Assembly (NCBI GenBank): GCA_039720395.1
Contig: CM077827.1
Span: 25,518,416-25,582,415, forward strand
Length of the DNA: 64,000 nt
DNA from: Liquidambar formosana
Taxonomy: Eukaryota > Streptophyta > Magnoliopsida > Saxifragales > Altingiaceae
Direction of reading: 5' to 3'
In this document: one piece after another, positions 11,355 through 22,209 of the stretch
Layout of the letters: each line of letters starts with the position of its first letter
Position numbering within the stretch: the stretch's first letter is position 1
Position numbers and translations under genes: made by a program
The notes under the pieces: generated by a model
Seen by the model: only the letters and a program-made list of their open reading frames with translations
The model's database searches: none
What the model was told of the DNA's origin: nothing

Positions 11355-11635
11355 CTTAATTTGGCAAGGATTGAACACTTTTTTATCACTTGGGCATTTT
11401 ATCGAACACTTGGTGGGTGACACCTCCCAAGCCTTGAAACAAAAGAATTTTGTATGATCAATCCTTGCTAAATCATAGCATATTACTCACTTGAGGGTTT
11501 ACTTGTTGATATACATTGATTTGGTGAAGATTGAACATCTTTATTCCACTTGGGAATTTTATCGAACACTTGGCGGGTGCCATTTTTCAAGCTTTCAAAT
11601 GAAAAGAATTTGTGTGTTCAATCCTTGCCAAATCA
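11355..11635. repeat. Two imperfect inverted repeats in PMD intron 1 (A)
   Basis: TTTGGCAAGGATTGAAC near 11360 faces GATCAATCCTTGCTAAATC near 11457. TTTGGTGAAGATTGAAC near 11520 faces GTTCAATCCTTGCCAAATC near 11616. The loops are about 80-100 bases. The same pair of stem-loops sits in intron 1 of the C gene. Confidence 0.6.
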
Positions 11636-11890
11636 AGGGATATCACTCAACAACCCAAGGGGTATTCAAAAGAAGTAGAAGGGAATGCAATTTCACCAAA
11701 AGAATTGAAAGATTCAAAAGAAAAGTGTTAAGTTGGGTAAACTTACTTCTTGTTGGGAATGGATGAATGAGAGATGCTTCTTGGGTTCAAGCAACACCCT
11801 AGCTTGTGGGGCATCATAGAGTGGTGCCTTGTATGTGCTTTTGACCCCATAGAATGGATACTTGGTGCTTGAGTCCTTGCTTGATGACAT

Positions 11891-12177
11891 CCTTGATGAT
11901 GGAATTGGGTTTGTGAAAAATGGGTTTGATTTGGTTTGATTTCACAAGATGATGTGAATTGGTTGTTTTGATTGCTAAATGTGCTTGATTTGTTGTTGTT
12001 TGATGTGCATTTGATGTTTGGATTGAATGGTTTTGAAGTAGGAATGAGAGAATGAGAGTTGGAGAAGATGGGATGAGAGTTTAGAGAGAGAAACTCTCTA
12101 ATTTTCGGGTTGGGTGAATGTGAGAATGAGTGGACAAACATGGGTTTAAAAACCCAGAAATTTCTCAAAGGTGGCCT
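11891..12177 (-). promoter_or_regulatory. 5' flank of the A antisense PMD gene
   Basis: This lies between the PMD start codon and the dyad element. It holds the palindrome TGGGTTTAAAAACCCA (12141-12156), which is conserved upstream of the C gene and may serve as a TATA-like element. It also holds GAGAGTTT...AAACTCTC near 12073-12098. No protein is supported. Confidence 0.45.
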
Positions 12178-12252
12178 TGGGTAACCGTCCACCCTTGGAC
12201 GGTTAGCCGTCTTGCCCTGGACGGTTGACCATCTGGGGGCAAATGGTCACCC
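12178..12252. promoter_or_regulatory. GC-rich dyad element, copy 2 (upstream of A PMD gene)
   Basis: The outer arms GGGTAACCGTCC and ATGGTCACCC are a partial match. The inner GGACGGTTAGCCGTC and GGACGGTTGACC are more degraded than in the other copies. It lies in the 5' flank of the antisense PMD gene, as in element C. Confidence 0.6.
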
Positions 12253-12640
12253 TAGCCCGCTTTGCCCGTTTGCCCCGTTTCGCGCGCTTGCGACCTCTAA
12301 ACTTCTCCAAATTGACTTTTTGTGCAATCCTTGAGTTATGGGATGAATATATCCCTCAAGTTTATCAAGTTTCAATGAAATGTTTGAACCTTGGGTGATT
12401 GTATTCGCCCACATAACGAGGAGGTGCAATAGCCATGATAAATGGCTTTCTCATGAAATGAGCTTAGTGTTGAATTGATTGACTTTCAAGTCTTCGAATT
12501 CAATTCTCTAGGAGATGATAATGATATCATATCATGAAATGACTTGCTAGTCATGTGATAAAGATAACTTCACATGAAATGAGGATTCATGAGCTATGCT
12601 AGTTACGAAGTAACTTGCTATCTTTGTGAAGAGGGCATGA
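12253..12640. other. Spacer leading into the 3' array (A)
   Basis: Non-coding AT-rich sequence. From about 12480 onward it contains the first imperfect copies of the ATGAAATGA repeat. No gene is visible. Confidence 0.5.
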
Positions 12641-14025
12641 AATGCACTTTGTTTTTCAATCAATTGACTTTCAAAATCAATGTTGTATCATGTGATAAAG
12701 TTAATTTCACATGAAATGACATGAAATAAGCTTGATTTTCAATCAATTCAATTCAATGTCATTTCATGTGTTAAAGATAATTTCACATGAAATGATAAGT
12801 AATGAACTTGATTTTGAGTTGAATGACTCTCAATACATTATCATTTCATGTGATAAAGACAATTCCACATGAAATGCACTTGATTTAGAGTTGAACGACT
12901 CTCAATACATTATCATTTCATGTGATAAAGACAATTTCACATGAAATGCACTTGATTTGGAGTTAAATGACTCTCAGTACATTGTCATTCCATGTGATAA
13001 GGATGGTTTCACATAAAATGATAAGAAATGAGCTTGATTTTAAACCAATTGACTTGCAATTGGGTCTCATATCATGTGATGAAGACAATTTCACATGAAA
13101 TGACGATCCATGAGTTATGCAATAACTCCCCGTCTCTGTTACTTCCATAGAAAGTGGCACAATTTCCCATGAAATAATGACCCATGAGTTATGCAATAAC
13201 TCCCCGTCTCTGTTACTTCCACCAATTTCCCATGAAATAATGACCCATGAGTTATGCAATAACTCCCCGTCTCTGTTACTTCCACAGAAAGTGGCACAAC
13301 TTCACATGAAATGAATGATCCATGAGTTATGCAATAACTCCCCATCTTAGTTACTTCCACAGAAAGTGGCATGAAATGATCCATGAGTTATGCAATAACT
13401 CCCCATCTTTGTTACTTCCACAGAAAGTGGCATGAAATCACAATTTCACATGAAATGATACATAAGTTATGCAATAACTCCATATCTTAGTTACTTCCAC
13501 AGAAAGTGGCATGAATGATACATGAGTTATGCAATAACTCCATATCTTAGTTACTTCCACAGAAAGTGGCATGAATGATCCATGAGTTATGCAATAACTC
13601 CCCATCTTAGTTACTTCCACAGAAAGTGGCATGAAATGATCCATGAGTTATGCAATAACTCCCCATCTTTGTTACTTCCACAGAAAGTGGCATGAAATCA
13701 CAATTTCACATAAAATGATACATGAGTTATGCAATAACTCCATATCTTAGTTACTTCCACAGAAAGTGGCATGAAATGATCCATGAGTTATGCAATAACT
13801 CCATATCTTCGTTTTTTTCCACTGAAAGTGGCATGAAATCATAATTTGATGAGTCATGAGTTACGAAATAACTCACCACATTTGTTATCCCCAGTGAGAC
13901 TGGCATGAAATGCCCTTGGTTTTGAATTGATGGACATTCAATTCACCAATAATTCACATAAAATGATGATTTATCAGTTATGAAATAACTCATTTTGAGA
14001 ATGCCAATGAGATTGGTAGGGTACC
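12641..14025. repeat. Tandem stem-loop array in the 3' untranslated region (A)
   Basis: There are two repeat families. At 12.64-13.10 kb units carry TTTCATGTGA...TCACATGAAA arms. From about 13.10 to 13.87 kb roughly eleven units of 60-80 bp contain GAGTTATGCAATAACTC and CCACAGAAAGTGG. The last units replace the second stem with CCAGTGAGACTGG and CCAATGAGATTGG. Hypervariable tandem repeats upstream of the 3' LTR are known in Ogre-like elements. ORFs across this region are repeat artefacts. Confidence 0.85.
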
Positions 14026-14641
14026 TTGTAATGCACTAGTGCAACTAGCTGTCACACCCCATTTTTGCACCACCTTACTAGGGCTCATCATTTCATGCAT
14101 GTTTTTGTTTTGTTTTTGAGTCTAGTCACTTGCATTAGTTTTCTAGAGTCACAAGGACAATGGATATGAATTTTGGTTCAAATTGGAGTTGATCTTGAGG
14201 GATAATAAGAGCTTTTGTGACTTGAGGGGCATAATCGTCTTTTAAGTCCCAAACTTTTCATTTGACCTTGGAATGATCTCCAAATTGTCAATTGGAGTTC
14301 ATATGGATGCATATGAGGTATTTCTAGGTTCAATTTGGTAAGTCAATGGCTCGGGATTAAAATGGCTCGATGTAGTTTAAGTTGGTTAATTGACCCTTCC
14401 TTGGGTTAGCTCTAATTGACTCACAATTACCAACCAAATCTTTTCAAATTGATTTTCATTAGTCATCATTTTACCCTCAAAAGTGTTTCATGAAGTTCAA
14501 TTTTGATATAGCCTGATGATGAGTTTAGTGTGGTCATTTACGGATTATCCTTGAAGAATTAGTGCGAATCACAGCATGAGATTTTTGGTTAAAATGAAAA
14601 GAAAATTATTTTATTAAATTAGTCATTTTTATCATGACACT

Positions 14642-14702
14642 AACACGTGTACGTATGTGATGAGTGTGTGTACGCACATACGATACATGTGCATGCGTGT
14701 TA
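14642..14702. promoter_or_regulatory. CG-rich dyad block in B LTR U3
   Basis: Contains ACACGTGT, GTATGTG...CACATAC and ACATGTGCATGCGTGT. It ends about 140 bp upstream of the LTR TATA box. It takes the position held by the GC-rich dyad in C's LTR and by CACGTACGTG palindromes in D's LTR, although its sequence is different. Confidence 0.45.
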
Positions 14703-14841
14703 GCGGTCAGTCTCCCAATTTTTATAAAAGACAATTTCCTTTTCCTATTCAGATTAGAAGTCTTTTATCATTATAAAATACCTTTTGATTATTCTCCAAA
14801 GAAACCTAGTCCAGGAAGGAAAGGGAAACTCCAGATTTCAG

Positions 14842-14850
14842 CTATAAATA
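14842..14850 (+). promoter_or_regulatory. LTR TATA box (element B)
   Basis: CTATAAATA. The identical nonamer occurs in C's two LTRs and in D's LTR, so it marks the U3/R boundary region of these elements. Confidence 0.75.
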
Positions 14851-16866
14851 CTCTCTTAATGTCTTTAAACAAGGGGGAGGAGAAGAGGGTTTGGAGGGAG
14901 TGAAATTCGTCATAATTTAGCAGCAGATTTTCTGAAAACCAGCAGTCGTATTTTAATCATAACGTTTTCATCCGAAGTCAGAATTTGATGAAATTGGTCT
15001 TGTTAGAAAGATAATTCAATTCTCTACAACTTTGTATTTCACAAGCTTTGTCCAAATCCAACGTTTTCATACCCAAAAACGCGATTGAAGTTGCTGCTGC
15101 TGCAAAGTGACGAAAATCACTTTTCTTTTCTCTTGTTCTCTTTTTGTTTTCTATTTCTTTTCAAAGTTGAGTGAGTTTTGATCTCTTTGCTGTGATACCA
15201 CTTTGACAAAGAGGAGGATTCGTGTTGGTTTGATTCACTCTAAAGACCTGAGGAGCCACGAACAATTACAAACACAAGGGGAGCCACTTTATGCATTAAT
15301 ACTTGAGTGTTTGAGAGAGAATAAGGTATTCTCCTTCTCTATTCAAGCTTAAACTAGGTTTTCATATGGGTTAGGCTTATTGCATGTTAAAGGTAGCCTT
15401 TTTATCATGTATTAACACTCTAGCTAGTTAATATACATGGAATATCTATTTTTTATCTACTGTTTAGCATGCTTTAGGGCTGTCCTTTAGGTTTTTAATG
15501 CATAGTTATGATTCTTGTGCTCCTGTTTGTCCTTGTGCTAGGATTAGTGTCATTGCATGTTAGAGTTAGGATTTTCATCATGTTATATTGCTTTAGTTAG
15601 TTAATATGCATGATATAATTTCTGTTTAGTTTGGTTTTAGCATGATTAAAGTATGTCTTGTGAGTTTTTAAGCATATTTGTGAGTTTAGGGTTTTAGAGT
15701 CATTGTTTAGTGTTTGTTTTCATATAGCATGATAAAGTAGACTTTTTTATTTGGTTTTTCTTCGTGTTTGCTGTATATGTTTTTCATATGGAGTAAACAT
15801 AATAGTTTTGCATGCATGTTAGTATGTTTTAGGGTTTTTATGCATGATATGGTTCTAGGAATATGTTAGGACTTATTATTGTTCGCTGTTTTTGCTATTG
15901 GCATGCTTAGTGGATGATTTTAGGTCATAATACTATTCTGTCCAGATTTGCATGTTAGTGTTTTTGCATGGTTTTGAGCACTTGTAAGGGTGCAAATAGG
16001 TGTGGTATTTGTCCTATGGCAAATAGGGCTGCTCATGTCTGAAATGGCTAATGCTTGGAGCAATTGCGCTCAGGTAAGCGGGTGTGAAGGTGCCCCAATT
16101 CACCTTTCTTCCTTAACTCTTTCCCTTCTCCCTCTCTAGGGTTAATTTTTAATATGAATCTATGGTTTAATTAAAGGTTTCCTTCATAAATAAAATTCTG
16201 GTTTTTATTAAAGTTTCCATTTTGTGGATTTCTTTCCTAAAATCAAACTTTCTATCATATTCAACTCTTTTGATCAAATAAGGAAACCTAGGGTTTTAAC
16301 CATAGGTTTATATTAGGTCTTAACCCTAATTCTAATCGAACTACGTGGACTTTGATCCATGTATTTCGCTGCATGGTACGTAGGCGCTCTTCGTGAGGCT
16401 CAAGTCCGTTCTAGGATCCAAGCATCCTAGGTTTATTTTTGTTTTCTTTTCTTCTTTTTCTTTTTCTGTTTTTATGTGCTTATTATGCATGGATGGATGA
16501 ATGAAATATATGATATGCATGCAATTCTTGTGATGATATACTTGCTGATTTTTGTATGGGAAAGATCTTAATTTAGCCCAAATGAACTGAGAGACCGAAA
16601 GGGTGACATGGGTGCCTATAGGCTTTGCCTAGAACCTTCCCATGTCATAACTTAGCCTCCGAATCCCCGATTTCTTTGGTTTTCAAAAGATTGGTTTTTG
16701 CCTTTCCTTTTTTTATGGAGTCATTCAAATTGTTTTCTTAAAACAAACTATTTTTAGGGTTTTCCTTGTTTCCTTTAAAAAATAAGGTGGCGACTCCTTT
16801 CCTTTTTCTTTTTCAAACCCATTTTCTTTCAATCCCTTGTGGGCCCAATTTCCGGGGTTCACAGTT

Positions 16867-16884
16867 TGGCGACTCCACTGGGGA
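16867..16884 (+). other. Primer-binding site (element B)
   Basis: TGGCGACTCCACTGGGGA begins 3 bp after the LTR end. It is identical to D's PBS and two bases different from C's. It is the Ogre/Tat type, described as complementary to the 3' end of a tRNA-Arg; the tRNA identity is from family knowledge. Confidence 0.8.
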
Positions 16885-17739
16885 TTTGTGGGCTAGACTC
16901 TATAAAGTTTAAATGGGCTAGGTTAATTTCTTATGTTTAATTAAAATCAATCACATTGCATCCGCTTGATTGTGTGCTTTCATTTATTGCATTGTGTGCG
17001 CAAACTCTTGCATGTTAGGATCGATGTCCCTCGATGTATCCTTGCCAACGATCGGCCTAGTCTCAACCTTGGTTTTCCTGATTCCATGTGTTGGGGCGAA
17101 AGCTATCAACCTCTCTTGCCTAGTACCCTTGGGCTTGCCCTTGGGTATATTAAATGAGTTAATCACGTACTGCTGGACCCACGCGGCGTTCCTGATGCCA
17201 CATGTGGTTAGGTATAAGGATTGCTCAAGCAAGTGAAGGACCCTAGCCTACCCTTATCATTAGTCCATATAGACAGACTTGTAGGACACTACGGTCTCAC
17301 CTTTATGCACCCACAATTGTTTGTAATGATGCTATGCCGTGTTTGTGGTGTGAGGCTTTATATCTTATGCCCTTAATATAGACCTTTAAACCCTAGCCTT
17401 CGTTAAGGCCATGGGTTAGGAGGAATAAATTAAGGAAATAGGATGTAAAGCTATGTTTGTGATGTGCTAGTCCTAGGGGATTAATTAAACCTAATTGAAG
17501 GACTCTATGCCCTATTCTTTAAAACATACCCTTAATCCAGGACCCCTGTAAAGGTAATTGGATAAAAGGAATGAATTAATTGAACATGGTGTAGAGACCG
17601 AGTTCATTAAGGAAAATATGGAGGTTTAGGACAAGTCCTTAGGCTAAAGGTTAAAACTTTTCTATCCATAGACGTGCTGGCTTGGATCCGCAATCCACAA
17701 GGGCGTCTAGTGAGTGTTGAGTCTACCCATCAGACAGAC
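16885..17739 (+). other. Leader between PBS and gag (element B)
   Basis: About 0.85 kb homologous to C's leader (45784-46509). No convincing gene is present, and the extra ORF that classic Ogre carries upstream of gag is absent. A minus-strand frame at 16984-17232 is partly shared with C but has no family signature. Confidence 0.6.
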
Positions 17740-19263
17740 ATGGCCGACGAAAGAACTAGTGAGGGGCACTTTGACCTTGAGGCTTGCCTGAAAGCCATCA
17801 TGGCCAAGCTTGACCATACCGCCGAGACATCCGATACTGCATTGAAAATGGCTCAAGAGAACCAACAGAAGATGGCGGATCTTAAACAAAATGGCTCTAA
17901 GGCCCATTCCTCGGGTATACCTCATGGGGCTGGCACCGAAGAGGGACCTCAATCCAATGAGAACACCAAGACAAGGGGGGAAAGTAGCTCGAAACCTGAG
18001 GTGACCAACCTAGAAGGGGAAGCCAAGGGGAAAGGTACTAGTGATTCCGTGTTAGCTAGCAAGGTAGAAGCTTTGGAGAGAACCATAAAAGGGATTCGTA
18101 GGGCTGATGACATGGTCGATGTGCGGACTCTATCCCTGTTTCCAACGGCTCGTATTCCACTACAATTCAAGATGCCGGAGTTAGAAAAGTTCGATGGGAC
18201 GGGTTGCCCTAAGACTCATTTGAAGATGTACGTGCGAGCTATGCACCCTCGAGGGGCTACTGACGAGCTTTTAGCTCAAATGTTCCATGAAACCTTGGCC
18301 ACTTCTGTTTTGAAATGGTTCTTATCCTTGGATGAGAATAGAACCCGGACTTGGGAAGACATATGCAATGAGTTTTCAGAGCACTACAAGTATAACACAG
18401 AGGTGGACGTTACTCGAAGGGACCTAGAAACTACCAAGCAAGGGGCTCATGAAACTTTCTCCGCTTACATTACAAGGTGGAGACAAAAGGCGTCGAGAAT
18501 GACGGATAGGCCGAATGAGGAGGACCAAATTCAGTTAGTGGTTAAGAACCTACTGCCCGTGTATCACAAGCACCTATTTGCCCACTATTTCCCAAATTTC
18601 AAAGCTCTCATTGGGGCTGGCACGCAGGTTGAAGATGCTATCAATGATGGGACAATCAAGACTGAGGAAGTGAGGAGTCGCAAGACAAACTTTACTGGGA
18701 AGAACAATGCCGAGGTCAACACCATAACTCAACCAATCCAACCCTTTTCTCTCAATGATGTCAACCCACCTCGCCAATTCACTGACCTATTCATGCCCCT
18801 CGAAAGAGTCCTTGAAAAGCTCATAAGTCGTGACCTATTAAAGCCACTCGACCCAAGACCTCCACCAAATCCCTTACCCAGGAACTACAACGAGAATGAG
18901 TACTGCAAGTACCACCAATCCAAAGGCTATGCCACCAATCGCTGTATTCGCCTTCGCCACCAAGTCCAAGACCTCATTGACAAGCAAGTCATTTCACCAC
19001 CAACCCGTCCAAATGACTTGATGAATGACTCCGAGGAAGTCCATGACATATGGGCTAGCGATGATGAGTTGGACCATATAACCAGAGGGGGTCGTCATTT
19101 CAAGCCCCCCCACCTAGAATCTGAAAATCCGTTGGAAGATTTGGAAGGGCAGAGGCGTCCTAGCTTGCAAGAAGAAGAGGATGAAGTGCTTAGGCAGCTG
19201 AAGAAGACCAATGCCAACATTACTATTTGGGGCTTGCTTATGGCCTCGCATAAGCACAGACAG
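17740..19263 (+). pseudogene. gag and start of protease region (element B), interrupted by element C
   Basis: The start is placed at ATG 17740 (MADERTSEG), matching MADEATSEG in C; the frame itself opens earlier at a GTG. The Gag core runs from FKMPELEKFDGTGCPKTHL through WEDICNEFSEHY to RWRQKASRM. It is followed by a nucleocapsid-like knuckle C-x2-H-x4-Y-x4-C near 18900-18945; the Tyr replaces a His that is present in C and D. Relative to C about 100 codons are missing in frame after SPPTRPN. Coding stops where C inserted (TSD GACAG, 19259-19263) and continues at 49689 in the same frame. Confidence 0.88.
19259..19263. repeat. Target-site duplication of element C, left copy
   Basis: GACAG immediately before C's LTR. 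The right copy is at 49684-49688. Collapsing the two copies restores the uninterrupted reading frame KHRQ-TVLKLL seen in element C itself. Confidence 0.95.
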
Positions 19264-20536
19264 TGTGAACCCCAGAAATTGTTAAGGCCCACAGGAGGGT
19301 TTAAAAGTCGCCAATCTGTGGACCCAGGAAAAGAGGGCCCACGAATGGGTTTGGAAAAAGAAAGGAGTCGCCACCTTATTTTTTAAAGGAAACAAGGAAA
19401 ACCCTAAAAACAGTTTTTTTTTAGGAAAACAAAAGATTGACTCCATATTTAAAAATGGGAAGGCAAATGATCTTTTGGAAACCAGAGAATTCGGGGATTC
19501 GGAGGCTAAGTTACGATATGGGAAGGTTCTAGGCAAAGCCTATAGGCATCCATATCGCCCTAAACGGTCTCTTAATTTAATTGGGCTAAATCAAAGTCTT
19601 AATCACACATAAATCAACAGTTATCATCACAAGACAGCATGCATATCATTCATTCATTCATCCATATAATCATGTAAATCAAAGAAAAAAACAGAAAAAA
19701 GAAGGAGGGGGAGAAAACCTAGGATACTTAGTATCCTAGGGCGGACTTGAACCTCACAAGGAGCGCCTACGTACCATGTATGGAAATACATGGATCAAAG
19801 TCCACGTAGTTCGAAAAGGAATAGGGTTATAACCTAATCAAGGCCTATGGTAAACCCTAAGTTTCCTTTTAAGTAAAACATGGTAAGTTTCCAAAATAAA
19901 TGATTCTCAAAAGATTTTTGGTAAAATATGGAATTTTGATAAAAGATGGAAACTTTGATTTAAAAGGTATCTTTTATTGAAAGGAAACTATAGAATCTAC
20001 CATACCCCTCTATTAGGAAACAACCCTAGGGGGGGAGAAAGGGGAAGTTTCAAAGGAAGGAAAGAAGGGTGAATTGGGGCACCCTCACACCCTACTTACC
20101 TTAAGCAAAAGCAACCTGTCGAAGTAACCACCCTATTGCATAGGGTAATTACCTTATTTGTAAGATTTCATCTCACAATAGCCAAAATAACCACCCCACA
20201 TTGGTGGGGTAGTTGCACCTGTTGTACCTGTCAAAGCACCTGCAATTTCCATGCAAAACATACCAAAAATACCAACCAAGCAAGCTAGATTCCAAATCAA
20301 GCCATTATCATGCCCAAACATGGGCTAACACATGCTCAAAATATCCTATCAAGGACAAATAACAGATCTGGACAGAATTGAAATAAGGCTTAAAATCAAC
20401 CACAAGTCATGCAACAACATGAATCATAAGCTAACTGAAGCCCTAATTCAACCCTACATGCAATGACATGCAAAAAACCCTAAAATCAACTACTATGAAT
20501 GCAGAAAAATGTCATAGCTATCAAATATGCAGCACA

Positions 20537-22195
20537 TGTTAGGATTATACCCTAGAGCCAATCATAGAGATGATTGTTTAGGGATTAGGAATAATCATTT
20601 GATTTCATTTATGTATGTCACATTTATTATTGATTTAATAAAAGGGCTTATTCTATTATGTTTATATGCATCATTTATATTTACATAATATGTCCATGGA
20701 GTTAGAGTTGAGAATATGGAATTACAAAGAGTTGTAATTTTGAGACTATAGATATATCTCTGTACTAAACTCCTTAAGCATTCCTAGTTGAAGGTTCACT
20801 ATGATGGACAGTAATGAACCATAGGACTAGCACTTGTTAGGTTGACTCTATAGGAGGATAGCTAGTCTCAAGCTATTTGTGTGGAGACACTACAACCAAC
20901 AAGTGGGTGCCTATTATAAGAATAGGTACACTGAATGTGACCAAAGATATGAGATAAACTGAATGGAGTTTTATCCTGCCTGTCAATCAGTTTCTCACTG
21001 TTATAGTGGTACAAGTAATCCTTAGACCTGAGACACCATAGTTGCCTTATGCATGTAGCTTTAGAAGTTTGATAACACTAAGTGCAGATCCTATTCAGGG
21101 GTCTACAAAGGTGTTCATTGGCCCTACTGCTATGTGTATGAAGGCATGTGAGTGATCAACAAGGGATCCATCACTCTCAGGAAAAAGAGAGAGAATGTCT
21201 CATATAGCATTCATAATATAACTCATTAAATCCATGGCCATGGTAGGATGAATATGAAAAGAGTTTCATGAGTTCATCAATGAGTTGATATCTATGAATG
21301 AGTATAAAGTAATTGAACTAGGGACTTGACAGACTTCCATGTCCTATTAGTTCAATTGGAGACATTGTGTTGAAGGAAGGATGCAATTGTAACCTATAAA
21401 CTATAACAGAAGGGTTCTTTGTCAATGACTATTCACCTCATTAAGGACCACACCATGAGCCATATGCTAGGTGTTACTCATGGTTAGTAGAAGCCCTAAT
21501 TGATATAAGTGAGTTATAATCAATTAGGGAATTGGAAGGAGTTCCAATTAGACCCTAAATGGAAAGAGTTCCATTGTGCACACCTCGTGCTATTCCTACT
21601 ACTTAATGATGTGAACCCAATGGGTCACACACTGATCATGCAAGAAGGGCTTTAAAGTCTATGAGAGAAAGGGTTTTAGTGAATAAAGAATAGTTCTTTA
21701 TAGGCCTATTTGTATTTGATACAAATAATAGGGGTTAATGTGCAATTAAGTGTAATTACACATAACCCTATTAGGGTTTCTTCCCTATGGCCAGCCCCCT
21801 TTAGTGGGCTGCCTATATAAGTCACACTTATGTGTGACATGGCATAATAGGCTTGCACAATAAACCCTAGCCGTCCAGCCCTTTGGAGGCTCTCTTCTCT
21901 CTCTCTCTCTTCTCCACCTCTAGCAACAACAAGGAAGAAGAAAGAAAAGGCTTGAAGCTCTAGCTAGGTGTGGATACCGTTGGAGGCAGCACACTTGGGC
22001 TGCTCATTCACCGCTGTCCAGAGTAGAAGCTTGGAGCAAAACGGAGAAGACAAAAATCCTGTAAGTGTTCTAACCCTCTTCGTAGTTAGGGTTTGATTTT
22101 GTGTTATGCATAGTTAGATTCATGGGATTGGGAATTGTAGGAAAAATTTTTTATATTCCGCACTTCTATTTTTCCCTCTTGTTCGATTCCCAACA
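20537..22195 (+). repeat. Copia 5' LTR
   Basis: Begins TGTTAGGATTATACCC and ends GATTCCCAACA, 1659 bp. I noticed a single base difference from the 3' LTR (ATACCC versus ATGCCC). Confidence 0.93.
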
Positions 22196-22196
22196 G

Positions 22197-22209
22197 TGGT
22201 ATCAGAGCC
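22197..22209 (+). other. Copia primer-binding site
   Basis: TGGTATCAGAGCC starts one base after the 5' LTR. This is the standard initiator-tRNA-Met site of plant copia elements. Confidence 0.92.

Larger units (their letters stand above)
7523..11890 (-). pseudogene. Antisense plant-mobile-domain (MAIN-like) gene, decayed (element A)
   Basis: Seven exons can be aligned with the intact copy in C: 11890-11747, 11190-10537, 10455-8582, 8514-8167, 8096-7890, 7815-7705 and 7612-7523. All have GT-AG borders and all are in phase 0. The mobile-domain signature FGEMTLTPKDFTMITGL is in exon 2. It is broken by TAG at 11179-11181 and TAG at 11053-11055 (Trp in C) in exon 2, and by a copia solo LTR inserted in exon 3. 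The tail carries a basic SRKRSS segment. Related MAIN/MAIL proteins act in nuclear silencing and genome maintenance; this copy should not make a full protein. Confidence 0.85.
14050..16863 (+). repeat. Element B 5' LTR (2.8 kb)
   Basis: It starts TGTCACACCCCATTTT and ends GGGGTTCACA, and is followed by a PBS. The 3' half matches element A's LTR (1-1392). The LTR is preceded by CTAGC with no polypurine tract, so it is more likely B's 5' LTR inserted in A's 3' region than A's own 3' LTR. CTAGC would then be half of a target duplication whose partner lies outside the window. Confidence 0.88.

Noticed and set aside
12963..13644. Minus-strand frames with repeated SYCITHGS peptides
   Set aside because: They are translations of the tandem stem-loop units in A's 3' array. 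Length changes between units shift the frame.
14050..16863. Reading this LTR as element A's own 3' LTR, giving an A-B tandem sharing one LTR
   Set aside because: No polypurine tract precedes it, whereas C and the copia element have one. Insertion of B into A's 3' region fits better, but the tandem model cannot be excluded without sequence outside the window.
16984..17232. Minus-strand 82-codon frame in B's leader, partly shared with C (46173-46379)
   Set aside because: The two copies share nucleotide homology anyway, and the C copy diverges and stops early. No recognisable domain and no promoter or splice context.
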